A stretch of 64,000 nucleotides of DNA, taken from positions 930,001-994,000 of the forward strand of contig JAMXSV010000007.1 of the NCBI GenBank assembly GCA_027559495.1, read 5' to 3'. The notes under the pieces were generated by a model, which saw only the letters and a list, made by a program, of their open reading frames with translations, made no database searches and was not told the origin of the DNA. Source of the DNA: Aurifilum marmelostoma (Eukaryota; Ascomycota; Sordariomycetes; Diaporthales; Cryphonectriaceae). Every line of letters starts with the position of its first letter. The stretch's first letter is position 1. The position numbers and the translations under genes are program-made. Below are positions 1 to 11,836 of this stretch, piece by piece.

Positions 1-35
1 ACTCGGGGTGGTCGGCTGAGGGAGGGTTGACTGAC

Positions 36-93
36 AGTACTCAAGGAGCTCGGCGACGTTCTGGCGCACTCCGGCGACCGTGATCTTAGACAT
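36..93 (-). CDS. RPL1: 60S ribosomal protein uL1 (L1/L10a), first exon only
   Basis: The ATG at 93-91 opens 19 codons reading MSKITVAGVRQNVAELLEY, the conserved N-terminus of eukaryotic ribosomal protein uL1 (L10a/L1). The exon then breaks after the first base of the next codon at position 36, where a GT donor (GTCAGT) follows, so the rest of the gene lies beyond the left edge. An intron right after the LLEY segment suits a fungal ribosomal protein gene. uL1 forms the L1 stalk of the large subunit near the E site. The call rests on a short but highly conserved stretch. The promoter must lie in the 1.3 kb to the right. Confidence 0.8.
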
Positions 94-1442
94 CTTGACG
101 GTCTTCCAATAGAAATCTCGAGGTTCTAGTGGTGAGGATTATTACGCCTTTCAGGTCGTTGTCGTTGTCGTTTGGTCGGAGGGGTGAGAAGGAAAGATCA
201 CTAGAGGAATTTGGCTCCAGTCAAGCGGAAAAAGTTCAGAGCCCCACATTTCGATCTGGTGGGGTCACGTGACTACGGTCAACTGAAAGGCGTCCTTGCT
301 ACGTTGGACTCGTGTCGAGCATTTCGATGGCAATGTCGATTGAGGTGATTATAAAATAGAAAGAGGACTCGAGCAAAGTTCATGAAGCAGATTCTCGGTA
401 TATTGTATGTTTGAGGAGGCTGCCGTATGTTCGCGTTGCCTTGGGCAGATATTCACACCTCCCGAGTTCCCGCTCAGACCGGTGGACGATAATCGACCTC
501 CACCTGGACCAAATGCCATCGCCCTCTGGGATTCTGCTTTCCCTATTTGACCGTGACAATGGAGGTCTGATTTCATTCGAGTGGCGTGCGAGCCATAGCA
601 CAGCACGAACTGCCTGAACTCGACACGGACACCCTCATCATGTCGAGGCTGGGCCAATGCAAGCAAAGCCAAGGTCTACGAACGCGTACAGTAGCAGCAG
701 CAAGAACGTCGCGTGGTATGGCCATTCGGCCCTGCGAAGAATATCTACCCTCAAACTTCTTACATAGCCATCATGTCTGTCACGAAGTTGCTCTGCTGCA
801 AGGCATACCGGGTTTCTCGTGTCTGTGTGTATGTCGCGACCATTCCACCGCCAGGGACCTAGGAACGACGTGCCTGGCAGTTAGGTGGTCGGTAAAACGT
901 TGCTTAAGGAGGCCGGGAACGGAAGAAAATCCATAGGGAATATGGGAAGACCCTCAGCAAGCCGCCGTAGCGGAGCCTCCAGTATTTGTGAGGTATTCTC
1001 TTCACATGACGGTGTAGAGAGTAACCCGTACTGATGTGAGGAAGGAAAGGAAAGAAATTGTCACAAACTCGAGAGCTGCGACGTGAATTTTTATGATGGC
1101 AGATGAGTTGCGCTAGACTAGATCTGGACTGGTCCAATTGCTATCGATAACAAGCCACACACCACAGCCACGTGAGGCCTAGTCAGCTCTCTACCTATCT
1201 GCTGTAGTCTCTCTCATCTAGGATGGGCTAATCATTGAAATCGCCTGATCTTCCTCACATTCTAAAGAAAGCATGTGATTTTGAGAGTGACATGTTTCTC
1301 TCGTGGAATATGTCTTTATGACGTTCTTCCCCCATATCTATGTGTCTACATCTGAAAGGAAAACCTTGACAAACGTGTCTAAATCGCTGTGAATGTCCTG
1401 CTCTTCCCAGTCACTCAATTCTGGCGCCTGCTACCTAAAGCC
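94..1442. other. Intergenic: upstream region of uL1, downstream of NPY1-like gene
   Basis: No supportable gene is seen. The stretch next to position 94 must hold the uL1 promoter and 5' leader, which read leftward. The short open frames here on both strands (up to about 116 codons) have no recognisable domain and atypical composition. The right end holds the 3' flank of the pyrophosphatase gene. Confidence 0.6.
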
Positions 1443-2783
1443 TCAAATCTTAGATGGCGGCCCGATGAAACCCTCACAAACAGCTGTCATGAGACGGTTC
1501 GCAATGGCCGTCTGCGGTGGGAGCCTCAGGTTTCCTTCCTTCCACCCTTCTGGTGCCGGATCGCCGAGACCAGATACGCCCTTTTCCAGCGCCTCCCTGA
1601 CCTCTTCGATTGTGAACCACTTCGCATCCTGCAGTTCTGGGTCATTGCCCAGATTGATCTTCTCGCCGTCGCCGGGATGGGCCTGGCCGATAGCTCCTAT
1701 CATCAAGCTGGCAGGGAAGGGCCACGGCTGCGAGCTGTGGATGACCACGCGGCTCAGCTTCACGCCGCTCTCCTCCCACACCTCGCGGCGGACGGCCTCC
1801 TCGATCGACTCGCCAGGCTCCAGGAAGCCTGCCAGTGTGCTGTACCAGTGCGGAGGGAACCTCTTGTTCCTGCCCAGCAGGACCTTGGACCCGTCGGCTG
1901 ACACAACGGCCACGATGATGGTAGGGTCTGTCCTTGGGAAGCAGATGTTGGAAACGCCCTGTCTGGATGCACATGGAGGCCGCTCTTTCAGCGTTCCGCC
2001 TGCCATGTCCGTGGGTGGACAGGTCCGCTTGCCACCGGCGTTGACCGAGAGCGTCTTGGAGCCGCACTGCGCACAGAAGGGGTTTCGGGTGTTCCAGTCG
2101 AGCATCGATCTCGCCTGCGCATATACAGCCGCTGCATGAAGGCGTATCAGCTCACAATGATCCAGATCCCATCTATCGCTTGCGTTGGAAGCCCCGTAAG
2201 AGCTGGGGGGGGGGAGGATGCTGACCTTCACCGTATGCCAGGTGCATCTGCCTCTGGTTCTTCGAGAAGGCGTACCCCTTGGCCTTGACAGCCTCGATGA
2301 CCTTCCCTGCCTCCTCGGCGAGCTTCCCGCGGGGCGAGACGTCAACTGCAAAGTATGGCCTGCCAGTGAACTCCCTGTAGCCAAAGGTGTCGCTCGCGCT
2401 CGTGACCGGCGCCTGCAGCTTGTTGCCCTCGTCAATGCCCAGCAGCAGGATGAGCGGCCTCTCCTCGTCGGAGCTGAAGCTCTTGATCATGTCCTCCTCG
2501 CTCTTCTCGAAGGGGTCTGGCCCCGTGAAGCCCTTGACGTCCGAGTAGCTGACATAGCCCAGCCTGTTCTGGCTCTCGTCCACAAGGGGTGCGAGCTCGT
2601 TGAGGAGCAGGAAGCGCGTGGAAGGGTGTGAGAAAGCGGAGCGCAGAAACGGATGGTCGGCGCGGAGAAAGCCGACCCGATTGAGGGGGAGCCGGCAAAG
2701 TAGTTTGCGACCTCGCGACCAAATTTGGCAGAGAGCATTGAGGCGTCGTCGTCCACGGTGGGCAGGTCAGGTATGATCGACAT
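1443..2783 (-). CDS. NPY1: NADH pyrophosphatase, Nudix family, PTS1-bearing; apparent 1-base frameshift
   Basis: Two exons: 2783-2226 and 2131-1443, with an intron 2225-2132 (GTCAGC...TGCAG). The protein starts MSIIPDLPTVDDD. It has a CAQCG zinc-ribbon start near the exon 2 opening, a full Nudix box (GFLEPGESIEEAVRREVWEE, then SGV) and the SQPWPFPAS motif diagnostic of NADH pyrophosphatases. The last three residues are SKI, a PTS1-like signal, and yeast Npy1 is peroxisomal. The expected role is hydrolysis of NAD(P)H to NMNH and AMP. The reading frame breaks at a run of five G on the plus strand (2685-2689). Before it the frame reads MSII...YFAGSP. After it the conserved text LNRVGFLRADHPFL lies in another frame. 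Adding one base restores the frame through the modelled exons (1247 nt is one short of a multiple of 3; about 415 residues). ATG 2783 is chosen because the family usually begins MSII; 2807 is in frame too. Confidence 0.85.
2205..2214 (+). repeat. G10 homopolymer in the NPY1-like intron
   Basis: Ten consecutive G inside the intron 2225-2132, close to the donor. Confidence 0.85.
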
Positions 2784-4523
2784 GATTTTTTTGTTCTTCT
2801 TCTCCAAGCGCGCCTGCTCTCAGGGAGGTATTACTGAGCAATTGGGGCCGGGGCAGAGGGTATGACTTCACGCTCAAAGCTCGGGCTGCGGCGACGATAC
2901 GCGGGGCACGAGAGCAGGGATGGTCCGGGTGGAAGAAAGCTCGCTTCTAGCTGTGAAGCTGGGGAACTACGTCTGTTGATGACGGGTCTTGTGTATTAAT
3001 TATGGACATCGTCATCGGCGGCTTTGGTGGGGATTTTTTCCAGAGGGGCAGATAAGTATGGCTGATAAATCAATCTGTTCGTTCTGCCGTCCAGCGGGGA
3101 CCGAGGCTCTATGGGATTCCGGGGCCAACCGGCCCTAGCGGGTCAGCGTTCACCTTGGCACTTCCTCCTCGCTCTTATTCTCTCGATGCCAATTTTTGCT
3201 GGTGGTTAAGGAGAAAAAAAAAAGGCAAATACCAAAGTCTCTAGTATACATACACCAGCTAATAAAATACAGAGCAATTTATGCATCGGATCTATAGTGA
3301 TTGTCTTTCTTTTCTCCCTCTTCTTTCTTTTCTAACTATCTGTTGGTTATGAGAGACGCCGGTGCCCCGCTAGGCGTTGGACGGAAATGTAAAGGTCAAG
3401 AAACATGAGAGCCCACAATCACCAGTGGAAACATTGAGAAGAAGCCAAGTGGGTGCACAACCAAAAAGAAAGGAAGAAGAAAGAAATCAAAGATTCAAAG
3501 AAAGCTGACATTCGGAGTGTATAAATGGTACTCGGCATCGCGTCTGAGACAAGTCTGTAGACTCCTCAGAATGACAGCTCAGATTGTCTTGCGAGCCTCA
3601 ATTTTTTTCTCGTATAGCCGTACACTATTCCCAGTTATTGCGAATCTCACTCATTCTCTTCGTCCAGAGATAATATACACCCTAAATTTCATGTTCGTTG
3701 GCTTGTTACCTTACTACCCTACCCATTGCGCTGATTCTCATTCTCCATTTCTCTACTTGGCCAAAAGAAGAAAGGAAATGAAAAAGAAACAAAGAAAAGA
3801 AAAGACAAAAAGACCCCTACCTCATACAGTGCTTGGGGAGCCGCATAAATGTTCTAGTCCGTGTAATCTGGCTTGAAATATCTCAGCCACGATCTGATCT
3901 ATATGTATGTACATGCCACCCTCTCACCCATCCATCCATCCATCCCAGCTGTGGCTCCCTGCCCGTAAAGTGACCCCTGGGGCATTCATCTCAATGGTGT
4001 GTTGCAGCGCCAGCAGGCCACTACAGCGCCAGACCAATAGGCGACCTAGACCCGCCTTCCCCGCGTTCTGTACCCCAGATTTTGGTCCAAGTTTTAGCGG
4101 CTATCTAGATGCAATTTTTTCTTCTTCTGCTTCCTTGTGATCATCGCTGCAGGGGGTGCCAGGCGCTGCCTCCGGGCTCGGAGTTCCCGTCATCAACGAG
4201 AGAAAAGCCTGGCCAAGATCTACTACTATGGGCGTCACTGATTGAGAGAAGGAGAGCAAGAAAAATTCCTGCTTTTTGGAAAACTTACCATGGGTCTCCT
4301 TTCCTCTTGATGCGCCATTATCTTGTCCCTTCTTTTTTCCCCAGCCGCAGCCTACTTCACTCTTTTAGTAGGCTCAAGTAATCCAGGGTCATTCTGATTA
4401 ATTTTCAGCTCTTTCGCTCCAAACCAACTATTTCTCCTGATTCAGTCCCTCCTACAACCTCTCTCTTCCCTCCTCCCACAAAAGAAAGGGCCACAACCTT
4501 GATAGAGTACCTCTGCCGTCGTG
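2784..4523. promoter_or_regulatory. Divergent intergenic region, NPY1-like / PQ-loop transporter
   Basis: This 1.7 kb region separates two gene starts that point away from each other, so it should hold both promoters. No supportable coding region is seen. It contains A-rich and T/C-rich low-complexity patches (about 3210-3330 and 3420-3500), a short CATC repeat near 3926-3950, and a pyrimidine-rich stretch at 4310-4480 just before the transporter start, typical of a fungal 5' leader. A CCGAGG hexamer lies at 3101-3106. Confidence 0.5.
3101..3106 (+). promoter_or_regulatory. CCGAGG core, possible FarA/FarB-type site upstream of NPY1-like gene
   Basis: The sequence is CCGAGG (CCTCGG on the other strand), 318 bases upstream of the pyrophosphatase ATG. 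CCTCGG is the known core for the FarA/FarB zinc-cluster regulators of fatty-acid and peroxisome genes in Aspergillus. Assigning it here is inference: a hexamer occurs often by chance, and the call rests on its presence upstream of a gene with a PTS1-like end. Confidence 0.25.
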
Positions 4524-5871
4524 ATGGTGCCACCACCAGGGCCATTGAACCTCGACGTCGAGGCAATATCTGGAATCTGCGGGTACCGTCTCTCCGATTC
4601 TTCCATTCCCAAGACCAAACACCTTCGCAACAAACAAAAGAGTCAGGCCATATTTCCTTTTCTGTTGCTAACAGGTGCCATGTGCTGCTAGATCCATATC
4701 GATCGCCTGCTGGGTCGTCGTCTTCTCGCCCCAGATCATCGAAAACTTCCGCCGCTCCTCGGCCGACGGCCTCTCCCTCCAGTTCATCATCGTCTGGCTG
4801 CTCGGCGATGTCTTCAACATCCTCGGCGCCGTCATGCAGGGCGTCCTGCCCACCATGATCATCCTCGCCATATACTACACCATCGCCGACATTGTGCTGC
4901 TCGGACAGTGTTTCTACTACAGGGGCTTCACATGGAAGGACGAGGTGGTCCCGCCCCAGGACCAGAGAAAACGCACCCGCTCGCTGAACGGGCATGTGGC
5001 CAACGGAGAAGGAAGAGGAGAAGGACACGAGGAGGAGAACCGGAGGCATGGGAATGGAAACATTCATAACGGAAGCCACACACTCCCCAACGAGAGGACA
5101 AGCCTCCTAGACCGCGCCGATCTGCGCCAACGGCGCGGATCTGACTGGTCCGACAGGCTGATCCACGTGAACCCCGTCGTGCCCATCGTCGAGCCCTCGG
5201 CGCCACCACCGCCGCCGTCGACCACCCTGCAGAACGTGGCGTGGAACACCGTTGCCGTCCTCATGGTGATCGCCGCTGGCGTGGCGGGCTGGTACCTGAG
5301 CCGTGGCTACGAAGGATCATCGGGAGCGGGGCACCACAATGACGACAACAACGACAACCAAGACCACCGCCATCATCATGATGACATCCACTTTGATCTC
5401 TGGGGCCAGATCTTCGGCTGGCTCTGCGCCGTCCTGTACCTTGGCTCGCGCCTGCCACAGCTGCTCCTCAACTACCGCAGGAAGAGCACCGAGGGCGTGA
5501 GCATGTTGTTCTTCCTCTTCGCCTGCCTCGGCAACCTGACCTACGTGCTGTCCATCTTCGCCTTCGACCCCAAGTGCCGGGACAATGACGACAACAGCAA
5601 CTGCCGCCCGGGCGAGGACGCAGGTCGTGTGTACGGGCAGTATATTCTGGTCAACCTATCGTGGCTGGCGGGGAGCCTGGGCACCCTCTTTCTGGACATG
5701 GGCATCTTTGTGCAGTTCTTCATATACAGCACCGACGACGGTGGCGAGCATGATGATGACGCGGAGAGTGCGCTTGAGGGGAGTAGGGATGATGACGAGT
5801 TGAGTATCGACGGGAGTCGCTGGGATCAGAGGCCGGTCTTGGAGAGGAACCAGTCCGAATGGTCAAACTAG
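4524..5871 (+). CDS. PQ-loop repeat transporter, vacuolar basic amino acid exporter type (Ypq/LAAT1)
   Basis: Exons 4524-4582 and 4692-5871 (412 aa); the intron has a GTACCG donor and a GCTAG acceptor. Exon 1 gives MVPPPGPLNLDVEAISGIC and joins to GSISIACWVVVFSPQIIENF, the start of the family's first membrane segment. Two PQ loops are clear: FSPQIIENFRRSSADGLSL near the N-terminus and SRLPQLLLNYRRKSTEGVSM in the C-terminal half. Between them lies a long hydrophilic loop rich in charged residues, with HHNDDNNDNQDHRHHHDD. The C-terminal tail is acidic. In yeast, Ypq1-3 sit in the vacuole membrane and move cationic amino acids. The family call is strong; the substrate is inferred. A frame open from 4675 begins with GTG inside the intron and is not the real start. 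Confidence 0.9.
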
Positions 5872-7076
5872 CAAAGACCATCGCCGCATGACTTTCCCAC
5901 CCTCCTCGTCCCCCCTCCACCCCCACTTTGACAACTTGGCAGGAGGCATAACGAATCGGGTGCTGGCGGTGGCGGCGGCGGCGGCGGTGGTGGTGGTGGT
6001 GGCTCATCCTACTCATCAATCTTACACACGGCGTCAAGGAGACAGAATTCATAAACAGACAACAAGCAAGAAATAGCAAAGGATGTAAAAGGCCGGTAGT
6101 TTTGCATGTTCGGCGGACAGGCGGGCTTCACAAAAAAAGAAGGAGGGGGGAAGGAGGAGGGGCAATCATACATATCCACAGGGCGATCGGGCGGAAAAGG
6201 CGTCCTGGAACGAGGGGTCGGCGTCTTTTTTTTTATTTCTTCTTGCAGAGAGAAAATTCAAAACCCCAATTGGCATCTTGGAAAGGGAGGGTTAAACCAC
6301 GCTACTCCGATCTGAAGAAGGAAAGAATTCCATTACCCCCCCTGCCCCCCATCACTTGTCTCGGTCCCAAAATGTCTCTCGGGGAATTATTTCTTTCCCT
6401 TTTCTTTTGTGAGTCTGATCGAGATGATCGATTGTCAGAACCTACCTGCTGGGGCGGACTCGCTTTCCGCATCCCTGCCTTTATCTTTCCTGGACTTGGA
6501 ACCAACCACCCTCTTAAATGTACGTGTGTGTGTGTGTGTGTGTGTGTCTGTGAGATGCCCGAGCGAGGGACAGGCACACACTTTGCCTCCTCAGGCTTCG
6601 GCCTCTACTAGCAGGTTTTCTCCGTCTATCAACAGGCTTCGTTAATTACTTTTTGTTGTGTATTATGTGTAGATCTGTGCGAGTAAGCCAAGAGAATCCA
6701 GAACTCAACACTCACGGACAAAAAGCCGAGAAAACAAATGAGGTTCATGATGTTGGTAAGGCCTCAAGCAGACAGATGAATTCCCTGATCTCTAAAACTT
6801 CTATCGAAAAGCCTAGGTGCGACCTACATGTTCTGTAATCTAGCAAGCAATCATAGCAAGTACACGAGTATCGAACAATAGAAAGAAGAAGGAAAGGAGA
6901 AGTGTGATGAACCACCAATCTGGCCTTCTGCCCTCGGTCGTGCAAACAGCATCCATCATCAACATCTCACTGCGTGACCCTGCATCTGTCCTTCAATTCA
7001 CACAGGTTTCCGCTTTTACTCGACTTCACCCACGCATACACATACTCGCCACTCTTCCTACCCTAGTCAGCCCTTC
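5872..7076. other. Intergenic between convergent genes
   Basis: The transporter at the left and the MFS gene at the right both end here, so the stretch should be mostly 3' flank. No gene is supported. It contains a GGC/GGT-rich triplet patch (5960-6003), an A- and G-rich patch (6128-6165) and a GT microsatellite. Confidence 0.6.
6523..6547 (+). repeat. (GT)n microsatellite
   Basis: About a dozen uninterrupted GT units in the 3' flank of the PQ-loop gene, following a short TACGTGTG start. No coding role is seen. Confidence 0.9.
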
Positions 7077-8665
7077 TTAACACCAGCCAACACGCCTGCC
7101 CAGGAAGCATATCCCGGAACCCAGCGCGGTGATTCCCGTAAAGACAATCAGGCTGCCGAATCCGCTCCCATAAGCCAGGTCTGCCTCGCCCTTCCAGGGC
7201 ATGGCGTGATACATGGCCTGGCTCATGGGACCCGAAACCACATTTCCGATGCCCCTTCCAGCAGCGAGGAGGACGAAAACCATGACGGGGTCCACGCCCT
7301 CGCTGTAGCTTCCTACAGGCCCGTGAGTTCCGATGGGTGAGATGGGACTCTCAGGATCGGTGGAGCTGGTGCTGGGGGTGGATAGCATGTCCTTGCCGCT
7401 CACCTCGCGCATGACACCAGTCCAGGTAGTGCTGTAGCTACCCGCAGACAGGCCATAGCTCACACAGTAGAGGTAGACCATGACCATGTTCTGGGCGCAC
7501 CCCCACAGGAGGAAGGTGCCCAGGGTGGCCCCGATGGTCGAGACCATGACGCACGTCGTGACGTGGAAGCGGTCAATCAGCCATCCTATGGCGACGCAGC
7601 CGACCACGGCGGACGTGTTGAAGATGAGGATGCAGACAGAGGAGGCGAATTCGGAGGCTCCAAGAACCTCGCCGGCGAAAATAGGTACGTAGATGCCCGG
7701 AATGTAGAACCCGATGGCCTCGATGGTGTTGGAGATCTGGTACAGAATGAAGCGGCGCGAGAGCGAGAAGCGCAGGTTGAATGCGCGCAGCGAGCGAACG
7801 GGCAGCGGCGGAATGCGCGGCTTGATGTACCAGGCCAGAGGGGCGGTGATGCCAAAGAGCACTACGGCCCAGATAATGATAGTCGTCTGGTAGCCGTACG
7901 ACTCGAGAAGGCGCTCGAGGATGAGCGGAAGCACCACGCCTGCCAGGCTCGTCCCGGACCACATGATCCCGTACGCGAGACCCTTGCGTTTGACAAACCA
8001 CTCGTCGATGTACATGGTGCACGGCGTATACGCGATGGCGCCGCCGATGCCATACACGACACCCTGGGTAATGATAAGCTGTGTGACGTTGGTCGCCCAG
8101 GCACTCACACAGAGGCCGCCGCAGAGAATGAGCAGGCCGATCAGCGGTGAGTACCTGGCCCATCGCGGATACATGCGGTTCAGTAGCAGAGCCGGAAGAC
8201 CTCCCAGGTACATGAGTCCTGAGCAGCAGGTGCCGATGTTGGCAATGGCGGATGAGCCCTTAAAGGGCGCGGTCCGGGCATAGTAGTCGCTCAGGATACC
8301 GAAACAGAATCCATAGCCTGGTGGGTTGGGGCAAGAGAAGAAGAAACAACAGGTCAGCAGCCATGTCTTGATGATGATCTTGTGGATGGTGGTGATGGCA
8401 ATGGTGGTGAGGAGTGATGGCGGCGGCGGCGGAGAGGTGATGGGAATAACTTACTCCAGACCAGTGCCGACAGCACAAAGCACGCCAACAGGAACAGGTA
8501 GGCATGTTTTCCAGTGTCTGCAGGCGGTAGACAAGAAAGTCGATGATGAAGTTCCTCTGCCAACCCAAAGTCCCCACCATGGCCTGCCCTGGCGGAGAAG
8601 GCGCTCTCGTTGTCAGATGTCCTGGTCCTCAGAGAGGCCATGGAGATGGTACGTCTGGGTGCCAT
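7077..8665 (-). CDS. MFS transporter, monocarboxylate permease-like (MCT family)
   Basis: Exons 8665-8455 and 8317-7077 (483 aa); intron 8454-8318 has a GTAAGT donor and an ACCAG acceptor. The first exon carries a hydrophilic N-terminus and the segment PPADTGKHAYLFLLACFVLS, the usual entry to the first helix in fungal MCT-like carriers. Exon 2 continues with YGFCFGILSDYYARTAPF and then roughly eleven hydrophobic segments, with a hydrophilic loop around PSTSSTDPESPISP late in the protein. The fold and length fit a 12-helix plasma-membrane or organelle carrier of the monocarboxylate/riboflavin permease group. The substrate cannot be told. ATG 8665 is used; a second in-frame ATG lies at 8641. 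The gene is divergent from the enoyl-CoA isomerase gene. Confidence 0.85.
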
Positions 8666-8900
8666 TTTTTGTTTTTCCTTTTTCTAATTTTCCCTGCCCG
8701 AGTCCCTTCTCTGAGGATATCTCCCACCTCTGAGTATCGAATGAAGCGAGACGCCTGCGATAGACGAATAGGGCCGATGTCTGATACACGAGCAAGCCTA
8801 AGGGGCAGAAAGGGCGGAGACGATATAAATATGGGAGACCGGGGTCTACATCGAACGCGAGGAAGGGAGCACGGCGGAGAGAGACATTTACGTCTTTGGA

Positions 8901-8913
8901 GGGGGGGGGGGGG
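8901..8913 (+). repeat. G13 homopolymer
   Basis: Thirteen consecutive G between the MFS gene and its divergent neighbour. It is one of about a dozen G or C runs of at least ten bases in the window. Confidence 0.9.
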
Positions 8914-8945
8914 CAATCGTCGAGGATGTGGGTCACGATGATCCC

Positions 8946-8974
8946 GTGAGAGAGAGAGAGAGAGAGAGAGAGAG
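8946..8974 (+). repeat. (GA)n microsatellite
   Basis: About fourteen GA units, 33 bases after the G13 run. Confidence 0.9.
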
Positions 8975-10295
8975 GCTGCGAGCGCAGAGAGGTTGGGAGA
9001 AGAAGACCCTACGGCTGTCCCTAGACTGGCGAGGAGCCACTTGAGATCCCCATGATCTGGTGTTCCAGCTTTCTCCCATGGTACAAGCGGACGAGAAAAC
9101 CCCGTCCGCCCTCAAGAGGTACATGCCATAGTACGTTCCCCGGCTCCACCACTTGACGGAGGACCTTATCGTGACATGCAAAATCTTTTTTCTTCCCTTT
9201 CCTTTCTTTTCTGTGGTGGGAAAGGGGGGCACGGGGAGCCACCGCAAGGCACTTTAAGACACAAAGAGCAAATGGGATCTGTCCGCGGGACGAGTACACC
9301 CAAAAAGGCGGGCGATCAGCATGCTCAACCCATTCCTCCGGTGTCCAGCTCCAGCCATTGAGTCCATGGACCCCGTCCTGATTGAGGTCATGTCAACTTT
9401 TTTGGTGAGACAGTAGACTTGTGGAGACGGGACAGATGCTGGGAGTGATCGGCGACCTCGAGGAAGAAGTGGACGGCCATGACTTATCGTGAGCCTCAAC
9501 ACAGAGCCTGCCTATCTTTGCCTGACCTGTATGGTGTGGTCTGTCTGTCTCTCATGGGCTTTTGCCTCCTCCTTCTCCTCCTCCTCCTCCACCCAACCCT
9601 CCAGGATAGGTGTCGTGGAGCCACTAGGCACCTCGCCAAAACGAGACTCTGCTTATAGCAAGACACAAGATCTCAGATGGTGAATCGTGACATGCAGCTT
9701 TCCTTGGGCCTCCCCACCGAGAAGTCGCACCACATCGCTGCGACGGGGCCACCAGTGCTGCCGCCTCGAGGCTCCACGGTCCACCTGGGCAGCAGTGGCC
9801 GGCGACCTAGCCATACATAGCCGGAGATGCGGTTTCCCGGCTTCTCGTTTAAGATTATTCATGAAGCGACGTGTGTCGAGCGGCACGTCATCTTTGTGTG
9901 GCCGGCATTCCTGACCGAGGTGAGCGATAGAGTTTTGCCCCGGTAGTTTCGTCTTTTCGTGCCCGTGAATGGCGGAATGAAGGTGATAGGTCGCGAGGAA
10001 GGGAAAGAAAGGGTGAGACAGTTACGGCTCAGAAATCCGAGCTTGGGGTCAAGAAAGAAAGGAAAGGTTGGAAAATCTGGAAGGGCTAGACGTTGTGTTG
10101 TTTACCACTTGCACCTTCCAGGGATTTGTCCCCCACACCCCCTAAGGCAAGCACGATCTCGGGGTTTAGATCAAGGGAAGCAGGGGGGCACTGGTATACA
10201 CTTGGGGAAGCTGCGATCTCCAGGATTTCTTACATGGTCTAGTAGGCACGCTAGGGTCCTTGATCTTGCGGCGTATGCACAGTGGCCGAGCCTCT

Positions 10296-10306
10296 TGCCG
10301 AGGCAT
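10296..10306 (+). promoter_or_regulatory. TGCCGAGGCAT element upstream of enoyl-CoA isomerase
   Basis: This 11-mer contains the CCGAGG core and a small inverted repeat (TGCC-GA-GGCA). It lies about 260 bases upstream of the isomerase ATG. The same 11-mer occurs at 26274-26284 between the peroxisomal SDR and GST genes. The CCTCGG core is known as a FarA/FarB site in Aspergillus; the assignment here is inference. Confidence 0.35.
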
Positions 10307-10559
10307 CTCCCAGCGGCGGCGGGGAGGGAGCTCTCCAGCAATCTACGGACGTACTACTCGTTACTACCACTACACGATACTGTAGTACATCCTATAGTGA
10401 CTGCGCACTATTCAGATCTGTGAGACAACAACATACATGACAGCTTCACTGCTTTGCGGCCGTATACTGTGCAGACTTTCTGTCTTCAGTTGCTATTTTT
10501 AAAATCCACTATTTCCTCTTCACTATAGCAGATCTATCTGCTTCTTGTCTCTGCTCACC

Positions 10560-11704
10560 ATGACAGACTCGGTAACGACATTGGAATATAAAGGCCGGGT
10601 CGCCGTCCTCACTATTCAGAATGAGGCCAAGCTGAACGCTCTGAATCAGCAACAATATTACGACATTGCAAAGAAACTCCGTGAGATTGCGACTCACGAC
10701 GAGGTGTACATCACCGTCCTCCTGGCTAAGGGACGCTTCTTTTCCGCGTATGTTTTGTTCCTCTCACTCATTCCTCCCTCCATCTTGGCCTGGCCTAGGC
10801 TTTTCTGAACCCTCTTCACGATCCCTTCATTTCCCATTCCCGTACACTCAGGCCTATCCCGCTCTTATTTTCTTCTTCTCTCTTTCTAGTTTTTTTTCTT
10901 CTTTTCCTTGCCTTTGTTATTAGTGTTTTTTTCCCCCTTCTTTGTTGATTTCTATCCCATCTAGAATGAACCCCGAAGGCCAGGCCAGTCCACTCCACCT
11001 CCACCACCCCCTCCCCGAGATGCGCGTCTCATATATCAGTCATTTGACTCACAAGCTCTCATTCCAGCGGCGCCGACGTCTCCATCAGCAGGGACAACCC
11101 CGAAGGCGGTGACACCGACGTGCGCCAGCACTGGATGCGCTCCTTTGTCGCCAACAACCTCAACATCACCCACGCCTTTTACACGCACCCAAAGATTCTC
11201 GTCGTGGGCCTCAACGGGCCCGTCATCGGCCTCTCTGCCGCCCTCGTCGCCCACGCCGACTTCATCTACTGCACGCCGCACGCCTTCCTCCTGACGCCCT
11301 TCAGCTCCATCGGCCTGGTCGCCGAGGGCGGCGCGTCGCGGGCCTTGGTCCTGAGGCTGGGCTATGCCAAGGCCAACGAGGCCCTCATCATGAGCAAGCG
11401 GATCCCGGCCGCCGAGCTGAAAGAGGCTGGCTTTGTGAATGCCATCTTCGAGACGGGCACCGGCGAGGGCGAGGATGACAGGTTCAATGCCATGGTGCTG
11501 AAAGAGGTGGACGAGAGGCTGGGGTCTCATCTGGAAGGTGACAGCCTGCTGGGGATCAAGAAGCTGATCAGGCAGCCCGAGAGGGATATCATGGAGACGC
11601 AGAACGCAAAGGAGGTGTTTGACGGCCTCGAGAGGTTCGTCAGCGGGGTCCCGCAGCGGGAATTCAGGAAGCTGGCGAGTGGTGAGAAGAGGCACAAGCT
11701 GTAG
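10560..11704 (+). CDS. ECI1: Peroxisomal enoyl-CoA isomerase (delta3,delta2), crotonase superfamily
   Basis: Exons 10560-10747 and 11068-11704 (274 aa, against about 280 in yeast Eci1). The intron of 320 bp has a GTATGT donor and a TTCCAG acceptor and is the longest in the window. ATG 10560 sits in a good context (CTCACCATGA). After splicing, FFSAGADVS gives one oxyanion-hole loop and LNGPVIGLSAALVAHADFIY the second. The E in GLVAEGGAS matches the catalytic glutamate of Eci1-type isomerases. The C-terminus HKL is a PTS1 variant (yeast Eci1 ends HRL). It should shift 3-enoyl-CoA double bonds so that unsaturated fatty acids can enter beta-oxidation. A general enoyl-CoA hydratase is less likely because of the VAEGG motif. 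It converges on COG1 with only 132 bases between the two stops. Confidence 0.9.
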
Positions 11705-11836
11705 GTAGTAGCTGCTACCTGTCGACCTTCATACCATGGTCTTTATAGGCGTATCATCTTTGTAAGTCGTAGTTCTGTACCTATGTGGCATTGCAGGTAG
11801 GTATATATATGTAGATATAATCGAATGCATATAACA

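Larger units (their letters stand above)
8666..10559. promoter_or_regulatory. Divergent intergenic region, MFS / enoyl-CoA isomerase
   Basis: A 1.9 kb gap between two divergent starts. It has a T/C-rich strip next to the MFS start, a G13 run, an AG microsatellite, a CTC/CTT-rich patch (9569-9592), and a block rich in TAC/GTA words at 10348-10405. The short open frames (up to 154 codons) look non-coding. Confidence 0.5.

Noticed and set aside
1389..2139. Long plus-strand frames across the NPY1-like gene
   Set aside because: They are mirror frames of a conserved minus-strand Nudix gene and have no domain.
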